Below, piece by piece: positions 29,454 to 38,900 of a stretch of DNA of 53,827 bases. The notes beneath the pieces were generated by a model. The model searched no databases and had not been told where the DNA came from. It worked only from the letters and a program-made list of their open reading frames with translations. Position 1 is the stretch's first letter, and each line of letters begins with the position of its first letter. Source of the stretch: a virus; IMG/VR virus record IMGVR_UViG_3300046474_000589, positions 1 to 53,827 of that record; one strand, written 5' to 3'. A program made the position numbers and the translations under genes.

Positions 29454-31076
29454 ATGGGTTGGTTCACACGTACCACTCCAGAAGAGCGGATGGTGCGTGA
29501 GGTCACGCGCGCCGCATCTGATCTAGTCCAGAGCCAGCCAAGGGCACAGGGCGGAGGCGGCGGCAGCGAAACCCGCTGGCACGGCGCCTCCCGTGCTTTG
29601 CGCAGCATGTCGAGTTGGTTGCCGTTCCTTGGCAGCCCGAACCGCGACTTGAGCACGCCTGAGCGTAAAACCCTGGTTGCCCGCTCCCGCGATGCAATGC
29701 GCAATCACCCGATCGCGCGCGCCGCCATTGTTCGGACACGCACCAACGTGGTGGGCACTGGCTTGATCTGCCGCCCGCAGGTTGATCATGAGGTTTTAGG
29801 GCTTACGGAAGAGCAGGCCGACATTCTGAACGCGCAGATCCAGCGCGAATGGGAGATGTATGCCGGCGACCCGCGCGAATGTGACGCCGAGGCCACCCTG
29901 AATCACTACCAGCTCCAGGCCTTGGCGTTGGTTTCCGCCATGACTGGTGGCGACTGTTTCGTCACCACGCCGTGGATTGATCGGCCGGGCACTATTTACA
30001 GCACTCGGCTCCAGCTTATCGAGACGGATCGTGTCTCCAACCCGAACGGCCAACCTGACAGCCAATTTATGGTTGAGGGGATTGAGTTCGACGAGTACGG
30101 GGCGCCGGTTGCGAACCACATCTGCACCGGCTATCCCGACGACAAGTTTTTGAAATACCCGCTGCGCTGGGAGCGTGTCGAAGTGTTCGGCGCTCAGACG
30201 GGGCGCCGTCGTGTGCTACAGGTGTGGTGCGATAAAGAGCGCCCGGGGCTGAAGCGCGGCGCGCCTTATCTGGCGCCAATCCTTGAGCCGCTGCAAAAGC
30301 TCGAGCGTTACGCTAGCGCTGAATTGATGAGCGCGGTCATTTCCGCGATGTTCACCGTGTTCATCAAAAAGAACGACAGCTTCAATGATGGTGGCCAGGG
30401 TCAGCCGCTGTTTGGCGATGAAGATCCTGCCCCCGGTGTTGGTGGCGGGGGTAGTGGAGCGGTTGAGCTGGGCGAGGGTGCCATTGTCGACCTTGCTCAA
30501 GGCGAAGAGCCGATGGTTGCCAACCCGGCGCGCCCGAACGCTCAGTTCGATCCGTTCTTCTCTGCGATTGTGAAAGAAATCGGCGCTGCACTGGAATTGC
30601 CGCTGGAAGAGCTCATGTTGCATTACAGCAGCAGCTATAGCGCCGCTCGCGCCGCGATGCTTCAAGCCTGGCGCTTCTACACCATGCGCCGTTGGTGGCT
30701 GGTCTGCGATTTCTGCCAGCCGAGCTATGAACTGATGTTCGACGAGGCGGTTGCCCGTGGCCGAATCAGCGCGCCGGGGTACAGCGACCCTGCATTGCGC
30801 AAGGCTTACACGAAATCAATCTGGATCGGCCCAGCGCGCGGCGCTATCGACGAGCTCAAGGAGGCGAAAGCGGCTCGGGAGCGGATCGATGTCGGCATCA
30901 GTAACGAAACCATTGAGACGGCGGCAATGACCGGGGAGACATGGCAGCAGGTCAACCGGCAACGGGCGCGTGAACTGGTGCAACGTCGTGCGAACGGAAC
31001 AACTGTTGAGGTGGCTCCCGCTACACCGCCGGTTGCCGCCAAACCGGAACCCGAAGAAATCGAAGAAGAGGATTGA
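29454..31076 (+). CDS. Portal protein, lambda gpB family
   Basis: This 540-residue dodecameric portal forms the DNA channel at the capsid vertex. Family-like blocks are LVARSRDAMRNHPIARAAIVRTRTNVVGTGLICRP, VSAMTGGDCFVT, LQLIETDRVSNP, and LEEL-MLHYSSSYSAARAAMLQAWRFYTMRRWWLVCDFCQPSYELMFDEAV. The C-terminus is acidic (PEPEEIEEED). The gene is followed at once by the protease gene. Confidence 0.95.
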   Translation: MGWFTRTTPEERMVREVTRAASDLVQSQPRAQGGGGGSETRWHGASRALRSMSSWLPFLGSPNRDLSTPERKTLVARSRDAMRNHPIARAAIVRTRTNVVGTGLICRPQVDHEVLGLTEEQADILNAQIQREWEMYAGDPRECDAEATLNHYQLQALALVSAMTGGDCFVTTPWIDRPGTIYSTRLQLIETDRVSNPNGQPDSQFMVEGIEFDEYGAPVANHICTGYPDDKFLKYPLRWERVEVFGAQTGRRRVLQVWCDKERPGLKRGAPYLAPILEPLQKLERYASAELMSAVISAMFTVFIKKNDSFNDGGQGQPLFGDEDPAPGVGGGGSGAVELGEGAIVDLAQGEEPMVANPARPNAQFDPFFSAIVKEIGAALELPLEELMLHYSSSYSAARAAMLQAWRFYTMRRWWLVCDFCQPSYELMFDEAVARGRISAPGYSDPALRKAYTKSIWIGPARGAIDELKEAKAARERIDVGISNETIETAAMTGETWQQVNRQRARELVQRRANGTTVEVAPATPPVAAKPEPEEIEEED

Positions 31077-31078
31077 TC

Positions 31079-32308
31079 ATGCCAAGAGCCTTTGAGCTGG
31101 CCAGCGCTCAGCCTTGGCTGATGCTGCCGGATGCGCTCGACAATTTGCTGTCCATCGCCGATCGGCAGAATGATCTGGAGGCGCTGGAAACTCGGCTTGG
31201 CAAGCAGCTCGACAACACCCGCACCGTCACCCAGCGCGGAAACGTTGCCGTCATCCCTGTAACCGGGCCGATCTTCCGCTACGCGTCCTTTTTTACCCGA
31301 ATCAGTGGTGCCACCAGCACAGGCACCATCGCGACCGACCTTCAGGCGGCTCTTGATAACCCTGCCGTCAAATCAATCGTGCTGAACATCGACAGTCCTG
31401 GCGGTGAAGCCAACGGGATCAATGAACTGGCCGACATGATCCACGCGGCACGCGATAAAAAACGCATCGTCGCGTATGTCGGCGGAAGCGGCGCAAGCGC
31501 TGCGTACTGGATCGCCAGTGCGGCCAGTGAAGTCGTGGTGGACGACACCGCTCTGATCGGATCCATCGGTGTCGTGCTGAACGTGTCCGTCAACAAGGAT
31601 GAGGGCGGCAAGAAAAGTTACGAAATCGTAAGCGGCACAGCGCCAAACAAGCGGCCAAACATTGAAACCGACGAAGGTCGGGCAGAAATCACCAAAACGG
31701 TTGATGCCCTGGCTGATGTGTTTGTCAGCAAGGTTGCTCGAAACCTCGGTGTCTCCGCTGACAAGGTCCCAGAAATGGGCGGTCACGGCGGCCTGAAAGT
31801 CGGCGCTGAAGCTGTTGCATCAGGGTTGGCGCACCGCGTCGGCTCGCTCGAATCTGTTATTGCCGAGTTGGCCGGTCCTGCCAGCAACCCACCGAGGAAA
31901 ACCTTTGTGACTACCGTAAAAACCACGGCGGAGCTGCACGCAGCTATTGAGGCCGGCGCCGATCCGAAGACCATCACCATTGCGGCCGCAGAAACAGTCG
32001 ATGTCGAGGCGATCCGCGCCGCAGCGACGACCGATGCCACCGCTTCCGAGCGGGCTCGCTACGCCGGTATCACTGCTCTTTCAACGCCAGGCTTTGACGC
32101 TGAAATCAAAGCTGCTTTGGCCGATGGTTCCAGTGTCGAAGCGACCGCTTTAGCGCTATATACCGCTGCCAAAGATCGCGGTATCAGCCTCGGCGGCATT
32201 CAGAATGATGCCACTCGCGCGGCAGCCGCAGCGGCGGCAGCTGGTCAGGGCAAGAAAACCTTCTCCACCAAAAACATCTGGGCCGGTCGCAAAGGAGCGA
32301 AAGCATGA
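31079..32308 (+). CDS. Capsid maturation protease (S49, lambda gpC-like) with scaffold domain
   Basis: In this 409-residue protein the N-terminal S49/SppA-type protease (about 50-260) has the nucleophile S140 in GGSGASAAYWIA and the motif NIDSPGGEANG. The C-terminal 130 residues are helical and alanine-rich (VTTVKTTAELHAAIEAGADPKTITIAAAETVDVEAIRAAA), the part that in lambda is also made alone as scaffold Nu3. An in-frame GTG at 31907 with an upstream AGGAAAA could start that product. The ATG at 31079 follows the portal stop by 2 bases. Confidence 0.92.
   Translation: MPRAFELASAQPWLMLPDALDNLLSIADRQNDLEALETRLGKQLDNTRTVTQRGNVAVIPVTGPIFRYASFFTRISGATSTGTIATDLQAALDNPAVKSIVLNIDSPGGEANGINELADMIHAARDKKRIVAYVGGSGASAAYWIASAASEVVVDDTALIGSIGVVLNVSVNKDEGGKKSYEIVSGTAPNKRPNIETDEGRAEITKTVDALADVFVSKVARNLGVSADKVPEMGGHGGLKVGAEAVASGLAHRVGSLESVIAELAGPASNPPRKTFVTTVKTTAELHAAIEAGADPKTITIAAAETVDVEAIRAAATTDATASERARYAGITALSTPGFDAEIKAALADGSSVEATALALYTAAKDRGISLGGIQNDATRAAAAAAAAGQGKKTFSTKNIWAGRKGAKA
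31907..32308 (+). CDS. Nested scaffolding protein (Nu3-like), internal start in the protease gene
   Basis: The internal GTG at 31907 is in frame with the protease gene (codon 277) and follows a GAGGAAAA element 5-10 bases upstream. The resulting 133-residue product is helical, alanine-rich and ends in a basic tail (GKKTFSTKNIWAGRKGAKA), as in lambda-type scaffolds that template capsid assembly and are degraded. This rests on analogy with lambda C/Nu3 and the visible start signal. Confidence 0.6.
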   Translation: MTTVKTTAELHAAIEAGADPKTITIAAAETVDVEAIRAAATTDATASERARYAGITALSTPGFDAEIKAALADGSSVEATALALYTAAKDRGISLGGIQNDATRAAAAAAAAGQGKKTFSTKNIWAGRKGAKA

Positions 32309-32655
32309 ACTACGACATCGTCACTCAAGGGGCGCGCACCGCTGCGTTCTTGCTGAACGAGGCGAGCGGCGAACGCTCTCGCGAACAGATTCTGTTGCTC
32401 AAAGGCGCTACGGCATTTCCCGCCGGTCAAATTCTGTCGAAGAATGCGGCAGGCAAATACGTTGCTTTCGTGGCTCCGGCCGAGGGCGTCACCGCCCAGG
32501 TCGCGATTCTTTACGAAGGTCGCGATGCTGATAACACTGCGGATCGTTTCGCTGCGGGCATTGTGCGTGACTGCGAAGTGATCGAAAGCCTGCTGATTGG
32601 TCTGACAGACCCAGCAAAAGCCGCCTTGGCAGCCGCCGGAATCATCCTGCGCTAA
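32305..32655 (+). CDS. Head decoration protein, lambda gpD-like
   Basis: This 116-residue beta-rich protein stabilises the expanded capsid by sitting on the threefold positions. The sequence VTQGARTAAFLLNEASGERSREQILLLKGATAFPAGQILSKNAAGKYVAF, then EGVTAQVAILYEGRDADNTADRFAAGIVRDCEVIESLL fits the gpD/decoration family. It overlaps the protease stop by 4 bases and precedes the major capsid gene. Confidence 0.92.
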   Translation: MNYDIVTQGARTAAFLLNEASGERSREQILLLKGATAFPAGQILSKNAAGKYVAFVAPAEGVTAQVAILYEGRDADNTADRFAAGIVRDCEVIESLLIGLTDPAKAALAAAGIILR

Positions 32656-32677
32656 CCCATCAACCCAATTTATAAAG

Positions 32678-32697
32678 ACCGCCACTGGCGGTTTTTT
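32678..32697 (+). terminator. Intrinsic terminator between decoration and capsid genes
   Basis: ACCGCC (32678-32683) pairs with GGCGGT (32686-32691) around a 2-base loop (or with a 5-bp stem and 3-base loop), and at least five T residues follow. It stands inside the late operon just before the capsid gene, so it must be bypassed by antitermination or serve to tune relative levels. Confidence 0.7.
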
Positions 32698-32714
32698 CGT
32701 TTCTGGAGAACGGA

Positions 32715-33719
32715 ATGGCCGATCTAAGTATTTTCGGGGGCGACGAGTTTGGTCGCATCGCAATGACCACCGCTATCAACCAGCCTACCGAAGGCCAAGC
32801 GGTGCCAACACGTCTGGACGAGCTCTTCGAAGAAGAGGGCGTGACTACCACTGCCGTTTTCATCGAGCGCGAGAATGACAACTTGACCTTGGTGCCAGCT
32901 GCTGAGCGTGGCGCCCCAAGCGATCCGACTACCGGTCCTGGCCGGGACATGATCCCATTCCAAACTATTCACCTGCCCACCACGGCCGTGATCAGAGCGG
33001 ATGAGGTTCAAGGGATCCGCCCCTTCGGCAGTGAAAGCGAGCTGGAAACTGTTGAAGCAATGGTTGAAAAGCGTCTGCAGAAAATGCGTAAACGCCTTGA
33101 AGCCACTATCCGCTACCAGCGAGTCGGGGCGATCACCGGCAAGGTGTACGACGCCGACGGCACCCGCGTCCTATTGGATTTGTACGCGCGGTTTGGTATT
33201 GAGCAGCAGACTGTTGCTTTCGCGATGAACGCGAGCGAAACCAAGTTGCTTGCGAAGGTTACCGAGGCCAAACGCAAGGCTGAAGATGCAGTCGGCGGGA
33301 CCGGCATCATCGCAGGCTGGCTTGGTATCGCCGGTCGCAACTGGTTTGACTCTTTCACCAACCATGACTCGGTTCAGAAGGCTTTCGACCGCTGGCATGA
33401 TGGCCAATTCCTGCGTGATGACCATCGCCGCGATGGCTTTAGCTTCGGCGGCGTTAACTGGGAAGAATTCTACGGTAGCTTGGGCGGTGTCCTGTTCATG
33501 GATCCAGATGTCGCCTACCTAGTGCCAGTGGGCGTTGATGGTCTGTTCATCACCAACTTCGCGCCGGCGGATTACATGGAGACGGTCAACACCACCGGTG
33601 TGCCGTTCTATGCCAGCCAGGAACCGCTGCGCCACAACAAAGGCATCGACATGGAAGCGCAGAGCAACCCGCTCAGCCTGTGCACCCTCCCGCGCGCAAT
33701 CATCAAGCTGACCAAGTGA
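32715..33719 (+). CDS. Major capsid protein, lambda gpE family
   Basis: This 334-residue protein has the HK97-fold lambda E pattern: FGRIAMTTAINQPTEGQAVPTRLDELFEEEGVTTTAVFIERENDNLTLV, RGTPGP-like PTTGPGRDMIPFQTIHLPTTAVIRADEVQGIR, KRLEATIRYQRVGAITGKVYDADG and the late VDGLFITNFAPADYMETVNTTGVPFYASQEP. It builds the icosahedral shell. A GGAGAACGG site precedes the ATG. Confidence 0.95.
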   Translation: MADLSIFGGDEFGRIAMTTAINQPTEGQAVPTRLDELFEEEGVTTTAVFIERENDNLTLVPAAERGAPSDPTTGPGRDMIPFQTIHLPTTAVIRADEVQGIRPFGSESELETVEAMVEKRLQKMRKRLEATIRYQRVGAITGKVYDADGTRVLLDLYARFGIEQQTVAFAMNASETKLLAKVTEAKRKAEDAVGGTGIIAGWLGIAGRNWFDSFTNHDSVQKAFDRWHDGQFLRDDHRRDGFSFGGVNWEEFYGSLGGVLFMDPDVAYLVPVGVDGLFITNFAPADYMETVNTTGVPFYASQEPLRHNKGIDMEAQSNPLSLCTLPRAIIKLTK

Positions 33720-34042
33720 TGGGTGGCTCGGAGTTCGACGACATCTTCGATGATGCGGACGACGAGCTGTTCGACATGTTCGGTGAGCGGGGCGGCGCTG
33801 TTTTCCAAGCCAAGGATGGCGGCCCTACCAAGGAAGTGGGCGCGGTGATCCAGCGCAATGTTGGTTCCGCCGGTGGCGGCAGTTTTGTCGCCGTCGCGCT
33901 CGCCGTGGATCTGCGAATCAGGGAAGTTCCGAAGCCCCATCGCGGCGATCTGTTGGTCATCAACTGCAAGCGCTACGCCTTGGGCGAGTGGATGGGCACA
34001 GACGGGCTCATCAATCGCTATTCACTCATGTCGACGGACTGA
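33719..34042 (+). CDS. Head-tail connector, lambda gpFII-like
   Basis: This 107-residue protein's start overlaps the capsid stop by one base. An acidic N-terminus (MGGSEFDDIFDDADDELFDMFGERGG) is followed by a small beta domain (VGAVIQRNVGSAGGGSFVAVALAVDLRIREVPKPHRGDLLVINCKRYALGEW). This fits the Phage_attach/FII family, which forms the docking ring for the tail. Confidence 0.85.
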   Translation: MGGSEFDDIFDDADDELFDMFGERGGAVFQAKDGGPTKEVGAVIQRNVGSAGGGSFVAVALAVDLRIREVPKPHRGDLLVINCKRYALGEWMGTDGLINRYSLMSTD

Positions 34043-34047
34043 AACCG

Positions 34048-34518
34048 ATGATCAATCTGTTAACTGCGGGTCGCAAGGCCCTGATTGAGCGGCTGTCCAC
34101 GATTTCTGTGAGCAAAGGCTACCTCACCCAGGCTGGGGCGAATACTCGTTCTGGCTGGTTCAACGAGGTGATCGAAGATCGATCCGTCGCGTTCCCTCTC
34201 ATCGTCGTGCAGAAAGCAAAAGGGCTAGCTCCGGTGGCCGGTCCGCATGCGCTGAAGGTTTTTTCCGGATTCAACGTTGTCGGCGCGGTTCAGGCCGGGA
34301 TCGACGATTACGAGGATGCGGTCGAGGCGCTGGAGCACGACTTGTTGCAGTGTCTCATGCCGACGCAAGGGGTGCTCCCGGGCTGGCTTCCACGCGGTAT
34401 CAGTGGAATCACTGTTGGCGCTCCTGAAATCTTCCCTCCTGCCGAGGGTGTCACGGCCGCCACGGTCCTGATCCCCGTTCACCTTCACACCATTATCCAG
34501 GTGCAACCAAATGCCTAA
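34048..34518 (+). CDS. Tail terminator-like minor tail protein (gpU position)
   Basis: This 156-residue protein starts at the ATG at 34048. It has the general layout of tail terminator proteins: an N-terminal helix (LLTAGRKALIERLSTISVSKGYLTQAGANTRSGWFNEVI), then strands LIVVQKAK, a central helix DYEDAVEALEHDLLQCL and a C-terminal strand VTAATVLIPVHLHTIIQV. In lambda gpU caps the tail tube and joins the head. The assignment is by position and pattern. Confidence 0.75.
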   Translation: MINLLTAGRKALIERLSTISVSKGYLTQAGANTRSGWFNEVIEDRSVAFPLIVVQKAKGLAPVAGPHALKVFSGFNVVGAVQAGIDDYEDAVEALEHDLLQCLMPTQGVLPGWLPRGISGITVGAPEIFPPAEGVTAATVLIPVHLHTIIQVQPNA

Positions 34519-34720
34519 AGACGAAGTTGTCGCGGTAGCTCCGGCCCCTGCCGACGATCAGCCAGACCGCGCGCCGCCCCGGTTCGAAGTCGAGCTGATC
34601 AAGCCTCATACCCAGGCTGGGAAATCTTTTCAGCCGGGTGCAAAAATCAAAGTCACCGCCGCGCAACGCACCTGGCTCAAGGCCAACAAGGTGATCGCCG
34701 GCGACACCCAGGAGAAGTAA
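34511..34720 (+). CDS. Small tail-region protein (DUF7210-like)
   Basis: This 69-residue protein has a proline-rich N-terminus followed by RFEVELIKPHTQAGKSFQPGAKIKVTAAQRTWLKANKVI, a compact beta domain I associate with DUF7210 proteins. These often lie between the tail terminator and tube genes of Pseudomonas phages. It overlaps the preceding gene by 8 bases. Confidence 0.78.
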   Translation: MPKDEVVAVAPAPADDQPDRAPPRFEVELIKPHTQAGKSFQPGAKIKVTAAQRTWLKANKVIAGDTQEK

Positions 34721-34723
34721 AAC

Positions 34724-35482
34724 ATGGCCCGCGAAATTGAAACGTTCGTCGTCGGCGGTCTGGTCAAGATGCGCCTCTATGGCGTCGGTGGCCCGTTCCT
34801 GCCGGTCGGCCTGGTGTCGACGCTGGTCCAGGCCATTGAAAAAACGGACCTGACCCTGGCTGACACCACCACTCCGCAGGGTGGTGAGTATGATTCGATC
34901 AGCCGAATTACCAGCATGGGCCTGACCATGAACTGGCGGGAGCTGTACACCGAAAACCTCGCGTTGATGTACTGGGGTGACGTCACTCGCATCCCGTCTG
35001 AAACGGTCAGTGACGAAGCGCATACGGCCACCAAGGGCGGCACCATCAAACTCGACAAGATGCCGCTGAGCATTACGTCGGTGACGTTGGCCAGCGCTCC
35101 GGCAACCGTGTTTAAGGACGGTGACGATTATCAGATGACCGGCTCCGGCATTGAAATTCTGTCTGGCGGCGCAATTGCGGAGGCCGCAAACCTGCTGATC
35201 GATTACCAGTGCGCTGAAGTGGATGTCATTGAAGCGCTGACCAACAGCGGCAAGGTCGTTGAATTCCTGTTTGAAGGCGCGAACGCGGCGGGCACCAAGA
35301 AGCGTGTGAACCTGCAGTACTTCCGCTGCCAGTTGAGCCCGGCCGCGAGCACTGACTGGATCAGCACCGACGATTTCATGGGTTCGGAAGTGACCGCCAA
35401 GGTCCTTTCCGATCCGGCGAAAGTCGGCGCGGGCAAGTCGAAGTACATGCGCATCGAGAAAGAAGTCCCAACGACTGTCTGA
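34724..35482 (+). CDS. Major tail tube protein
   Basis: In this 252-residue protein the N-terminal part (FVVGGLVKMRLYGVGGPFLPVGLVSTLVQAIEKTDLTLADTTTPQGGEYDSISRITSMGLTMNWRELYTENLALMYWGDV) and the later VKVxExxY-like beta segments (GKVVEFLFEGANAAGTKKRVNLQYFRCQLSPAA) fit phage tail-tube proteins that stack in rings around the tape measure. It precedes the chaperone G and tape-measure genes, as lambda V does. A terminator follows it. Confidence 0.87.
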   Translation: MAREIETFVVGGLVKMRLYGVGGPFLPVGLVSTLVQAIEKTDLTLADTTTPQGGEYDSISRITSMGLTMNWRELYTENLALMYWGDVTRIPSETVSDEAHTATKGGTIKLDKMPLSITSVTLASAPATVFKDGDDYQMTGSGIEILSGGAIAEAANLLIDYQCAEVDVIEALTNSGKVVEFLFEGANAAGTKKRVNLQYFRCQLSPAASTDWISTDDFMGSEVTAKVLSDPAKVGAGKSKYMRIEKEVPTTV

Positions 35483-35513
35483 CCTCTTTGATTCCCGTCG
35501 ATTGAAATTCACA

Positions 35514-35536
35514 AGCCCGCTTCGGCGGGTTTTTTG
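35514..35536 (+). terminator. Intrinsic terminator after the tail tube gene
   Basis: CCCGC-TTCG-GCGGG forms a tight stem with a stable TTCG tetraloop followed by six T residues. It lies between the highly expressed tube gene and the chaperone gene. As in other phages, this would reduce downstream expression unless antitermination overrides it. Confidence 0.8.
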
Positions 35537-35546
35537 AGGGCAGAAG

Positions 35547-35834
35547 ATGGACCTGAGTACATCGAGCGTTTTGGTCGTCGCCGGGCAAGAGGTGGTTATT
35601 CGTGAATTGACTGTTCAGGGCGCACGGCTGATTTTGCAGCCAAATCCTCAATCAGATTTGATTGGAGACGCCCTGTTCACGGATATGCGGCTGTGCGATC
35701 TGGAACACCTTACCAGTCTGAAAGCGGCCGAAATTGAAGGGATGTTTCCAAGCGACCTTCGCAAAGTGATTGAGGCGTGCAAGGCGAAGAATCCCGATTT
35801 TTTCGAGATGCTGGCCCGGGTGTTCAAACCCTGA
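35547..35834 (+). CDS. Tail assembly chaperone, gpG-like
   Basis: This 95-residue protein (MDLSTSSVLVVAGQEVVIRELTVQGARLILQPN, then MRLCDLEHLTSLKAAEIEGMFPSDLRKVIEACKAKNPDFFEMLARVFKP) lies between tube and tape-measure genes, the lambda G position. It would coat the tape measure during tail assembly. Near its 3' end is a slippery sequence that would produce a longer GT-like form. Confidence 0.85.
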   Translation: MDLSTSSVLVVAGQEVVIRELTVQGARLILQPNPQSDLIGDALFTDMRLCDLEHLTSLKAAEIEGMFPSDLRKVIEACKAKNPDFFEMLARVFKP

Positions 35835-35944
35835 GCCAGGCATTGAGCTCGCTTGAAAACTGTATCTGCCAACTAATTGTCGCGGGGCACGTCCATGTTT
35901 TGGACTACCCCTGGCGGCTCTTCCTGCGTGCACTCAAGAGTTGA
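35547..35944 (+). CDS. Frameshifted tail assembly chaperone, gpGT-like
   Basis: The heptamer T-TTT-TTC at 35798-35804 is in the zero-frame register for -1 ribosomal frameshifting. A slip there leads to codons for 46 further residues (RDAGPGVQTLSQALSSLENC through FLRALKS) ending at TGA 35942-35944, giving about 132 residues. The T frame has no start codon of its own with a ribosome-binding site, and it ends 6 bases before the tape-measure ATG. This is the layout of lambda G/GT, which uses a different slippery site (GGGAAAG). Confidence 0.8.
35798..35804 (+). promoter_or_regulatory. -1 frameshift slippery site
   Basis: TTTTTTC is read as GAT-TTT-TTC in the zero frame. Both the P- and A-site tRNAs can re-pair after a -1 shift (X-XXY-YYZ rule with X and Y = T). 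It sets the G:GT ratio needed for tail assembly. Confidence 0.75.
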
Positions 35945-35950
35945 TAAATA

Positions 35951-38900
35951 ATGCGCGACATTGAGCTACGTATAACCGCCGATCTGGACGGTGCCACAAA
36001 GGAAGTCGCCGGATTCAAGAAAGAGTATGGCGATTTGGTAAAGGTGGTTGAAAAGCCGCTTCGCCAAATCAACGCATTCAAAGACGTTGAGTCGAGCGTT
36101 GAGAAAGCAGGAACTGCGATGCGTGATGCGCGTGAGCGCGTGCGTGATTTGAGTGCTGAGATCGTAAAGGCTGACGCACCGTCAAAGCAGCTGCAGGAGT
36201 CATATAAAGCATCGGTAAAGGAGCTGCAGCGTCTCGAAAGAGTTGAAGCGGTGCAGATCAATCAGCTGGCGCAGATGCGCGAAGGACTGAAAAGCGCGGG
36301 CGTCGATACGCGCAACTTGGCAGCAGAGCAATCACGGCTCAGCGCTGCATATGACAAAGCTTTATCGGCTGGGCGTGCCAACACCGCGCTGAACAACGCC
36401 AAGACGTCTCTCGGCGCAGGTGATGTCCGAGATACGCAGCGTGAACTTGCGAAGCTTCGTCAGCAATTCGACTTGGTCAGAAATTCGGGCGAGATATCGG
36501 CTCGCGATTTGGGGATTGCCCAGGCTAATTATCGCCGCAGTGTCAGCGAGACCCTTGCCAAGCTGCGTGAGCTTCGCGCTGTCAATGCAGCGCCGGTTAA
36601 AGCGCCTGTTGTCGCCCCAAAAGATACATCCTTGCAGACTCTCGGCATCAGTCGGCTCAGAGACCTTAGAGCCCAGTTGACCGCTTTAACAGCCGATTAC
36701 GCCCGTCTTACTCGATCCGGCGTGTTGTCCGCTACTGAACGCGGGGTAGCAGAGGCGCAATACCGCAAAAAGGTCGACGACACAAAGCGAGCGATTGCAG
36801 ACCTTAACTCAGAGTCAGGTAAATCTAGCGGTGGTTTGGGCGTCAAATCCGCGCTAGGGGCGCTGGGCGGCACAGCAGCTGCTACAGCGACATTTGCCGC
36901 TTATGTAGAGGCGTCCGATACAGTTAAGAAAATGGATGCGCAGCTCCGGCTCGCAACCAATAGCCAAGACGAATTCAACATTGCCCAGACTGCCACGCGC
37001 GAGATTGCGCAACGCTCCCAGGCACCGCTCGAAGATGTTGTCACTTTGTATAGCCGGCTTGCCCCCGCTGTTTCGGCTATGGGCCGGAGCCAGGGCGATA
37101 CGCTCAAAGTGATCGATGCTGTCACGCAGTCGCTGAGAATCAGCGGCGCGACCACCTCTGAGACCAGCAGCACTATTACTCAATTCTCACAGGCCTTGGG
37201 TTCAGGCGTGCTTCGCGGTGAGGAATTCAACTCCATCGCAGAAAACTCCCCTCGTCTGCTGCGGGCGTTGGCCGAAGGTTTCAAAGTGCCAACTGGCCAG
37301 TTGCGAGTGATGGCGGCGGCAGGTCAGCTAACTTCGGACGCGATCACGAGTGTAGTGATTGATGCACTGCCGCAGCTTCAAAAAGAAGCCGCAGTGCTGC
37401 CAGAAACGGTTGGCGGGCAGTTCACCGTCATGAAGGACAAAATCAACCTTGCGCTGGGCTCGGTAGATACGGGTCCGTTCATCAGCCAGATGAAAAGCCT
37501 AAGCGATACCGTTTCTGATCCGACCGTTGCGACGAACTTGAACAGGCTAGGTGGTGCCCTTCTTAAATTCGCGGAGATTGCTGCGAAAAGCGGGTCCGGT
37601 GCTGTCAATATTGCGGACGATGTCGCGTACTCGGCCGCTAAAATTGCCGGCCAGGTCAGCCCACTTGATAAGGTCGAGCGGGACATCAAGGCAGCAGAAG
37701 AGGCCCTGAAAGGGTTTTCTTTAACGACTCTTTTTACAGGGGACGATGACACCATCCTCAACGCTTTCTATTCGAAAGCCACCCTTGAGAAAAAACTGCA
37801 GGAGTTCAAAGACTTCCGCGCGCAGTTGCTCCAACAAGCTAGCGGTCTAAATTCAGAGCAGGCGAGCGCGCAGGAGGAGGGCCGCAAGGCTGCTGCAAGT
37901 GCCAGCGAGCAGCAACTAAACGATCGCCGGGAATACACTGTGCGGATGGCGGCTGAGCAAACCCGCTTGGTCGATGCCACCAAAAAGGCCATTAAGGCTC
38001 AAGTTTCGGCTGAGAGAACAGCTGCCAGGGATCTTAAAAAGGCGAAAGCTGAACAGCTCGAAACTCAGAAGAAATACGCGGATGCGATTGCCGGTCTGCA
38101 AACTGGTGGGTCGTCAGGTGAAGCCACTTACGGCAATGCTCAAGCTTTGAAGGTAGCGGCGAAACAGTCGCTTCAGAGCGGCGATGCCGACGGCGCTAAA
38201 AAGAAAGCTGATGCATCGCTGGCCATCTTGCAGAAAATGGCTGATGCGGGCGAGAACACCCTGGGCTTTGCAGGCTTCATCAAAGAGTTGCAGGGGATTG
38301 CTGTTGCCGCCGATGGAATCAACGTCAACAAGGCAGAGGCAAGTCTTAAAGCCGCAACCGACAAAACGGCCGACTTGAAAGCGCGCCTGGACGAACTGAA
38401 AACACTTCAAATCACCCCGAAGATATCGGATGAAGCGATTGCCGCTGTCGTCAAACAGATGCAGGATTTGAAGGTAAAGCTGGGCATTGCATTTGATCTG
38501 CCCAATGCGGTTAATCCTACGGATGAAATGCAGGCAATTGCCGGGCAGTCCAACAGCGTTGTCACTTACCCGGTTCCCGCTCCTGTAAATGCCACGGCAC
38601 CTGCAGCGGCGGCTGCAGCCAAGAGCAAGCTAAAATACCAGCCAGGCGTTACGGACTACTCGCAACAGGATGCTCCGGTAAAGGTCGAGCCAGTACTAGA
38701 AGAGGACTATTACCAGAAACTGGTTCGGGAGGTTGCGGCAAAAGGGGCGCTTCCCGTTCCAGTGCAGCCCGATCTCGCAGAAGGGGCCGTTGGCAAACTG
38801 GACGTTCCAGTAACGCCTCTCATAGACGAGGCATCGGTCATTGCTGCTCAATCGCAGATAGCGGCCGTGGCGGCGCAGATGAAGCAGGCGCTGACTATTC

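Noticed and set aside
34493-35512. 339-residue minus-strand open frame
   Set aside because: It is antisense to the tail terminator-like, DUF7210-like and tube genes, with low-complexity composition and no start signal.
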